A stretch of 64,000 nucleotides of DNA, from assembly GCA_024305405.1 (NCBI GenBank), contig JAKNDB010000089.1, positions 1-64,000 of the forward strand, in the 5' to 3' direction. Source of the stretch: Dirofilaria immitis (taxonomy: Eukaryota > Nematoda > Chromadorea > Rhabditida > Onchocercidae). The notes below the pieces were generated by a model. That model made no database searches. It was not told where the DNA came from and saw only the letters and a list, made by a program, of their open reading frames with translations. Below, piece after piece: positions 59,133 to 64,000 of the stretch (position 1 is its first letter; each line of letters starts with the position of its first letter). Made by a program: the position numbers and the translations under genes.

Positions 59133-59150
59133 GAATTTCTGATTCTCATT
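59122..59150 (+). promoter_or_regulatory. Putative spliced-leader acceptor and 5' UTR
   Basis: TATATTTGCAG with G at 59132, then an 18-nt leader to the ATG. Same layout as other copies. Confidence 0.5.
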
Positions 59151-59839
59151 ATGTGGTTATTTGGTGTTCCTAAATCTTCCATTGCTGCTATAATAATGTA
59201 AGTTAAAATGATAAACAAATATTTTTATTGTTATCATATCATTTATTCAGTTCATTTTTATTAATATATTCTTTTCTTTCAGAGCAATATTATTATTTGC
59301 TGAAATGAACGCAATAGCAAGCTTAAAGTTACAATCGTTCAACAATAGTAAGGCCCATCTTAATGTAAGTTTTAGATTTTAAGTAATGTTTAATATACTG
59401 TATAAAGTACTGTAAAAACTTATTTAAATTTCAGTTATCGTCTGCCAATGAAAAATGTTGTCCTAATATTGCTCGGAAACGAATTAAAAAGTTTATTATT
59501 TTCGACGGTTTTCTTGCTTTCCGTGGCGCAGCTCGTTTAGCAACTACAGCCAGTTTACCTTCTCTAAGTAGTATCGCAGGTTTAGCTGGTGCTGCTGGTC
59601 TTGGCCTTGGTATTATTGGTCTTGGCATTGGTGCTGGTTTACTTGCTGGTTTAGGAAGTCGTTTTAATTGGAAATCAACAAAATCTTCGCAAAATGTTGT
59701 TAGTAATGGACGTGGTTCCCCATACCATCCTTTATCCGTGGGAGCTAGCATGTACTGCTTGTTTGTAGGATACGGATACAATGGAGTACCTTACTATTTT
59801 AGTGCGCCCTGTAATTATTATTATGGTTATTATGGTTAA
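59151..59839 (+). CDS. Intact secreted Gly/Tyr-rich protein, 177 aa (subfamily II)
   Basis: Exons 59151-59197, 59283-59364 and 59435-59839; spliced 534 nt, open to TAA. Easily missed because exon 3 has no early start codon. Signal peptide MWLFGVPKSS..IAILLFAEMNAIA; mature start SLKLQSFNNSKAHLN. Exon 3: SANEKCCPNIARKRIKK, then a long hydrophobic stretch (about residues 80-116) with AGAAGLGLGIIGLGIGAGLL, a glycine-zipper pattern. Then FNWKSTKSSQ, a linker, and a tail different from subfamily I: two separate Cys (MYCLF and APCNY), GYGYNG, and YYYGYYG at the end. AATAAA at 59938-59943. It is the only full-length subfamily II gene here and shows what the two short copies have lost. Function unknown. 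Confidence 0.85.
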
Positions 59840-62800
59840 CTGTTACACTTTATATTATTGTGTGGATTGAAAACTTTTAAAGTTTTATGCAGAAATTTTG
59901 CTTGCTTGTTGCAATCGTAGATGCTACAATAAACTATTAAACAGATTATGCGCTGAAATAAAATTTTGAAATATATCAAGGAGCTACATTGTATCTTTGA
60001 AATCCCGAAGAAGTCTCTTGGTAAAAGAAATTATGAAAAATTTGTTTTTACCAACAAATCATTAAAAAACTATCTTTCGTAAAATTTTCATTAAAATTTG
60101 ATGCTAAGAAGTTGAACGATTGTTAGTAGCATAGTAAAATTTCGAAAAATATGTAGTAAGTAGTAGAAAATGTTCAACAGCTTTATTTCACGTTGATTCA
60201 ATTGACGTATCATGTACAAGTACATTTAATGTATCGATGCAATGAAGTAGCCGATGATTGTTCCTCTTTCTGAAACAAAACTGAAATCAAAGTCAATTGA
60301 AATTAATAATGGTTAAACTTTTTAGCTGCGGAAATCCTTTGGAATTCATATTAAATTACTGGAACAATTTTCAAAGTGAATTATTTAGTTTAATAACAAC
60401 TATTCATCCATTCATATATTTCACTTATTTTTTAAGCAATAATGAAGTTATTCTTATTCTCAGACATTTTACATTATATTCATCGCTTTTATGAACAATT
60501 AGAATTGCTATTACTACTTCATTTGTTTCAGTTACCACATCATATAATTTTTTCACGCATCAAAAATTATGAATATGACAATTTGTTGTAAGCGTGATCA
60601 GAACTTCATTTTAACTTTATTTCAAGCTCTTATTCTTTAATATTTCGAATATGTCTTTTAATTTAATTCTTCCATTTATTTAACTTCTCTCATGCGAAAT
60701 TTTAGCTTTGCTTATTTGAACTTTTAAAAATTAAATTTAGAATTTGTAAATAATTCCTAAAATTACAATTGCAATCCATTTTCTCTTTTCTTTTTTTTTT
60801 CAGGAGAAATATTTCTGAAACTTTGCCAATTATTGCACTAAAAACTAAAATTAAATTACCAACTCTCATATCTAAAATCTATTATCAAAATGTGTCAAAC
60901 TTTTTTTCCTCACATTCATAATGCATAATTTAGTTGTTTTAAATTCAATTTTAAGATGATTTAATGAAATGATTTTTGAAACTTAACATAATTTACAGAT
61001 AAATGATATCATGTGAATGAAATTATTAAAATGATTTCTTATCAACGATATAATTTCTTTATCAGATTTTTGTTTGATGAAAAAAAATAGAAAAAATCCA
61101 ATTCTTAGAATATCTTCAATTATCAATCTTAGAAATTTTTACTTTTGTCGAAAGCTCTCTTGATTTCAGTGACACAAAAATGTATATTATTACATTGTTG
61201 CAATTCAAAAATTTTCATCAGACGACGAAAAATGACAAATTCGAACAATTTCTCGAAAGTTATCAACAATAATGAGACAGATAGTAACGGCGAAATATTC
61301 CAATGTATTTGACATTGTGAAAAAATGGTTCCTTTATAAAGATTTCTTTAGCATATTATATTCAATAATGAGATCGAAAATAAAAAAAAGAACTAATAAT
61401 GAAACTTGGAGATTTTTTTTCTGAGAGTACACGAAGCGAATAATACATTAAAAAACATTAGATCTCTGTTATGACAATACAGCAATTAATGTTAATTTAG
61501 AATAAATATGTAATGTGATAATTATGTAATGTGACCAAATTCATCCATCCTTTTTCTGTTTAATAGTGCAAAATTGGTATGAGAATCGAATAAATCTTCT
61601 TGTCTTTTATATTTTATTTTCAATAAAAATGGATGATACTTCATTCCTTTTATTTGTTAACTTGATAATTAAAACAATCACTAAATTAATATGTCCATCT
61701 TCTGATATAGCATAATGCATTCCAGTATATTATAAAGAATTTATTAGAAATAAGCGGAATACAGAAGAAAGATTAAGATTTTTGGTATTTAGAAAATTGC
61801 AATTTCTTAGATGTTGAGAAAGTGCAAATAAAGTAATTGGATGGCCTATATACATGTGAACTGTATCTTGATGTTATGAATGTTAACTATTATAGAACAT
61901 TCATTTATGATTTATTTGAAGGCGATCGAATTAATTTTACAATTAATTATTAAGACAACGGATACCTATTTCTTCGTCCATTCCGAATCTATTCAATTCC
62001 ACAATGAAAAGAGAAGGGATATGGTCGACAGAGACCTTATAATGATTGCGATCAATGGCATTTTCCGTACGGTAGCGTATTATTTTTACATGCATGTCAT
62101 TCTGTTTGTTTTATGAATCTGCGATGAAATGTTTTCCTGTACAAAGACAATCAGGATATTTTGTCCTGCTTATTCAGTTTACTTTAATCATATTTTTTTA
62201 TCATTAATTATTTAAGACCAGGGGTGCGAAACTTCGTAAGCCGGATTATTGCTTCCATTTGTTTCCATATTCAGAAGTCGAAAATGACATTTCAGAAACA
62301 AAACTAACTGAAAAGGGTAATCAAATTTATGAAAAAATATAAAAACACGAACTTCACAGACTTTTTGAAAAAAGATAAGCAAGATTTCAATATCGAGAAT
62401 CGCATGATACATAAATGAATTAGTTTACTTCATGTAATATTTGAATTTAACTTGGCGAACTGAAATTTTCTCAATGACTTTTTATCTCTGATACCTATTA
62501 TTTCCTATTGCTTTACAAAGAAGAAATGTGACAAGACAACAGCGAGACTAAATCCATTCATCACGATGCTTTCAATTTTCCTCAGTCAGGAGCATCAGGA
62601 AACCGGAAGTAATTGTGTGAATCATAATTCATATTCAGAATTTAGAAGTTACTTTTCATAATCCTGGTTGATAAATTTAACTTCAGAATATCTTGTAAGC
62701 GATTGCCATTGCTTATAAACATTGTTTACCGCCATTATATACTGTTTACTTCCACTCATGTATGGTAACAAATGTAAATAAATGAGAGAAAAATGGACTC

Positions 62801-62949
62801 CCTCCCATTGTCCCATCGGTTACGCCATCTTCTTATGAATGGTATCGCCTTATTTCGGATGATTACTCTGATTGTATTCTGCCCGATAAGGGCATAGAGA
62901 TAATAATGTGTTAGTAATTAAACGTTTTTTTGGATATTGTTCAATAAGG
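59840..62949. other. 3' UTR, then backbone
   Basis: AATAAA at 59938-59943. A weak copy of the AGGTNA block lies near 60175-60230. 61960-62230 resembles 13230-13500 and 54700-54960. The frames at 60297-60494 and 61880-62116 lie in backbone and are not kept in relatives. 62720-62940 is richer in G and C, and may belong to the retroelement that follows. No gene supported. Confidence 0.4.
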
Positions 62950-64000
62950 TTCCAGTAGTAAACAATCAGTCCATAGTCAAGCTTTCACAATCAGCAGAAA
63001 CGAAATCTTTCCCTTCTCCCGGGAGAAGCGATTCGAAAATCTTTTTTCTTGTCATCAATATTAGCAACTTCCGATCCAATAAACCTTTCCAAATATAATT
63101 GTCCATCGTTGCTGAAGTCGCGAAGAAGATACCTGATAGAACAGAAAACAAAAATTTACACGGGAATTTGTTAGAAATGTATTAAACCGCAAGTTGAGAG
63201 TTGTAAATCATTTTATGTATTCCAAATAAAGGCGGTGCCATTTTGGTGACTTTAAAAGTCACTGATTTTGGAATGGTCTGAGGAAATCGCTAATCTACAA
63301 CATCATTTCCTCCAAAGGTGCTCCGCAAAATCAGTTAGATGGGCATATCGGGCATCATTTGGTCTCTCAAATGACATCGTCATTAAGATTGTTTCATTGG
63401 TATTATTGAATTTGTATTTAGTGATTTTGTAATTGCTGCTATTCATTTATGTATCATAAAATTTATCGAAATAACGATTTAATCAACTTAAATTTTAGGT
63501 ACAACTACTACTGAAAAATAGAAAGAACTCTCAATTTTTATTGTTAAACATTAATTCATTTTCCCACATTAAGGAAGAAGAAAGTTTTTTCATTTTTTTT
63601 TGAAAATTCGGAGGGACGAAGGTTGACTTCAGATGAAATTTTGGATGAAAGAAAGTAGCTGATGACTGCTTCCCTATCCCTTGATTTCTCGATGCAAAGT
63701 TGAAGTCAATACCGACTTAAACTATTGATAATCAAATTGCTTCGACCACTGCAATAAATACTATTGAAGTCTTTTAAATCATTATATACAGGAACTAATT
63801 TCAAAATGAATCACTATTTGGCTTAATTAAATGCCTAATAACCACTGATATTTTATTAACATTTGATAAAATTTTTCTTATTTTCTATTCGTATTTTCTG
63901 CCTATTTTTCATAACAAAAATTGCTACTGTCACTATTACTTGACTTAAATGTGTTACCATTTCACATTGCAGTATCTTTATGCATACTTTTTTGTTTTAC
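62950..64000. repeat. BEL/Pao deletion derivative, copy 2
   Basis: Near-identical to 47271-48310; runs off the window end. Same join of two parts of the long relic. Several kb of duplicated sequence may continue outside. Confidence 0.45.

Noticed and set aside
59431..59781. 116-codon minus-strand frame
   Set aside because: It is the antisense shadow of exon 3 of the 59151 gene; the Pro-rich residues mirror the Gly codons of the sense strand.
61880..62116. 78-codon plus-strand frame
   Set aside because: It lies in upstream backbone similar to 13230-13470 and 54700-54960, where the frame is broken.
1..64000. CRISPR array or bacterial genomic island
   Set aside because: Repeats here are kilobase-scale units with introns and polyadenylation signals. 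Bacterial sequence is limited to the short purA and dnaE fragments.

Overview
This is AT-rich eukaryotic nuclear DNA, most likely from a filarial nematode. The support is short introns (64 to 117 bp) with GTAAGT donors and TTTCAG acceptors, a TTTGCAG acceptor 17 to 18 bp before each start codon that looks like a spliced-leader site, a decayed fragment of bacterial purA and dnaE of Wolbachia/Rickettsiales type, a nematode-like mitochondrial nad4 fragment, and a BEL/Pao retroelement relic. Species is not determined. No prokaryotic operon, rRNA, tRNA or CRISPR array was seen.

The window is one head-to-tail tandem array of a single three-exon gene family, all copies on the + strand. Exon 1 (47 nt) and exon 2 (82 nt) encode a signal peptide and a short basic propeptide-like stretch. 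Exon 3 encodes a Cys-Cys-Pro motif, a basic stretch, a hydrophobic Gly/Ala-rich glycine-zipper-like segment, a Ser/Thr/Gly/Asn linker and, in full-length copies, a tail made almost only of Tyr with a few Pro, Gly and His. I do not recognise the family by name. The products look like small secreted proteins, perhaps structural and cross-linked through Tyr, or membrane-active through the Gly-rich helix; both ideas are inference.

Layout. 0-34 kb holds subfamily I: copies at 902 (frameshifted), 4251 (exon 3 deleted), 8217 (intact, 169 aa), 21424 (intact, 167 aa), 25947 (one-base frameshift) and 31852 (frameshifted near-duplicate of the first). Most are followed 0.5 kb downstream by a decayed second copy lacking exon 1. 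A divergent relic lies at 14092. 34-40 kb holds a very divergent Tyr-rich pseudogene (34.9 kb), a mosaic of transferred DNA (36.8-37.4 kb), a short mobile repeat and a relic of a third subfamily (39.5 kb). 43-60 kb holds subfamily II: a 107-aa short form (43073), a 103-aa short form (54010) and an intact 177-aa gene (59151), alternating with two more subfamily III relics. A degenerate BEL/Pao element fills 43.9-46.4 kb, with deletion derivatives at 47.3 and 62.9 kb.

Between the genes the same 4-6 kb backbone recurs. It contains a conserved block with an AGGTNA direct repeat, a conserved mini-ORF about 1.5 kb upstream of genes, and a GATGCCTGTCTTT marker 1.0 kb upstream of the start codons. 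Segmental duplications, fused units and fold-backs show that the array is evolving by unequal exchange. No function can be assigned with certainty; the array appears to be a gene-birth-and-death locus for secreted parasite proteins.
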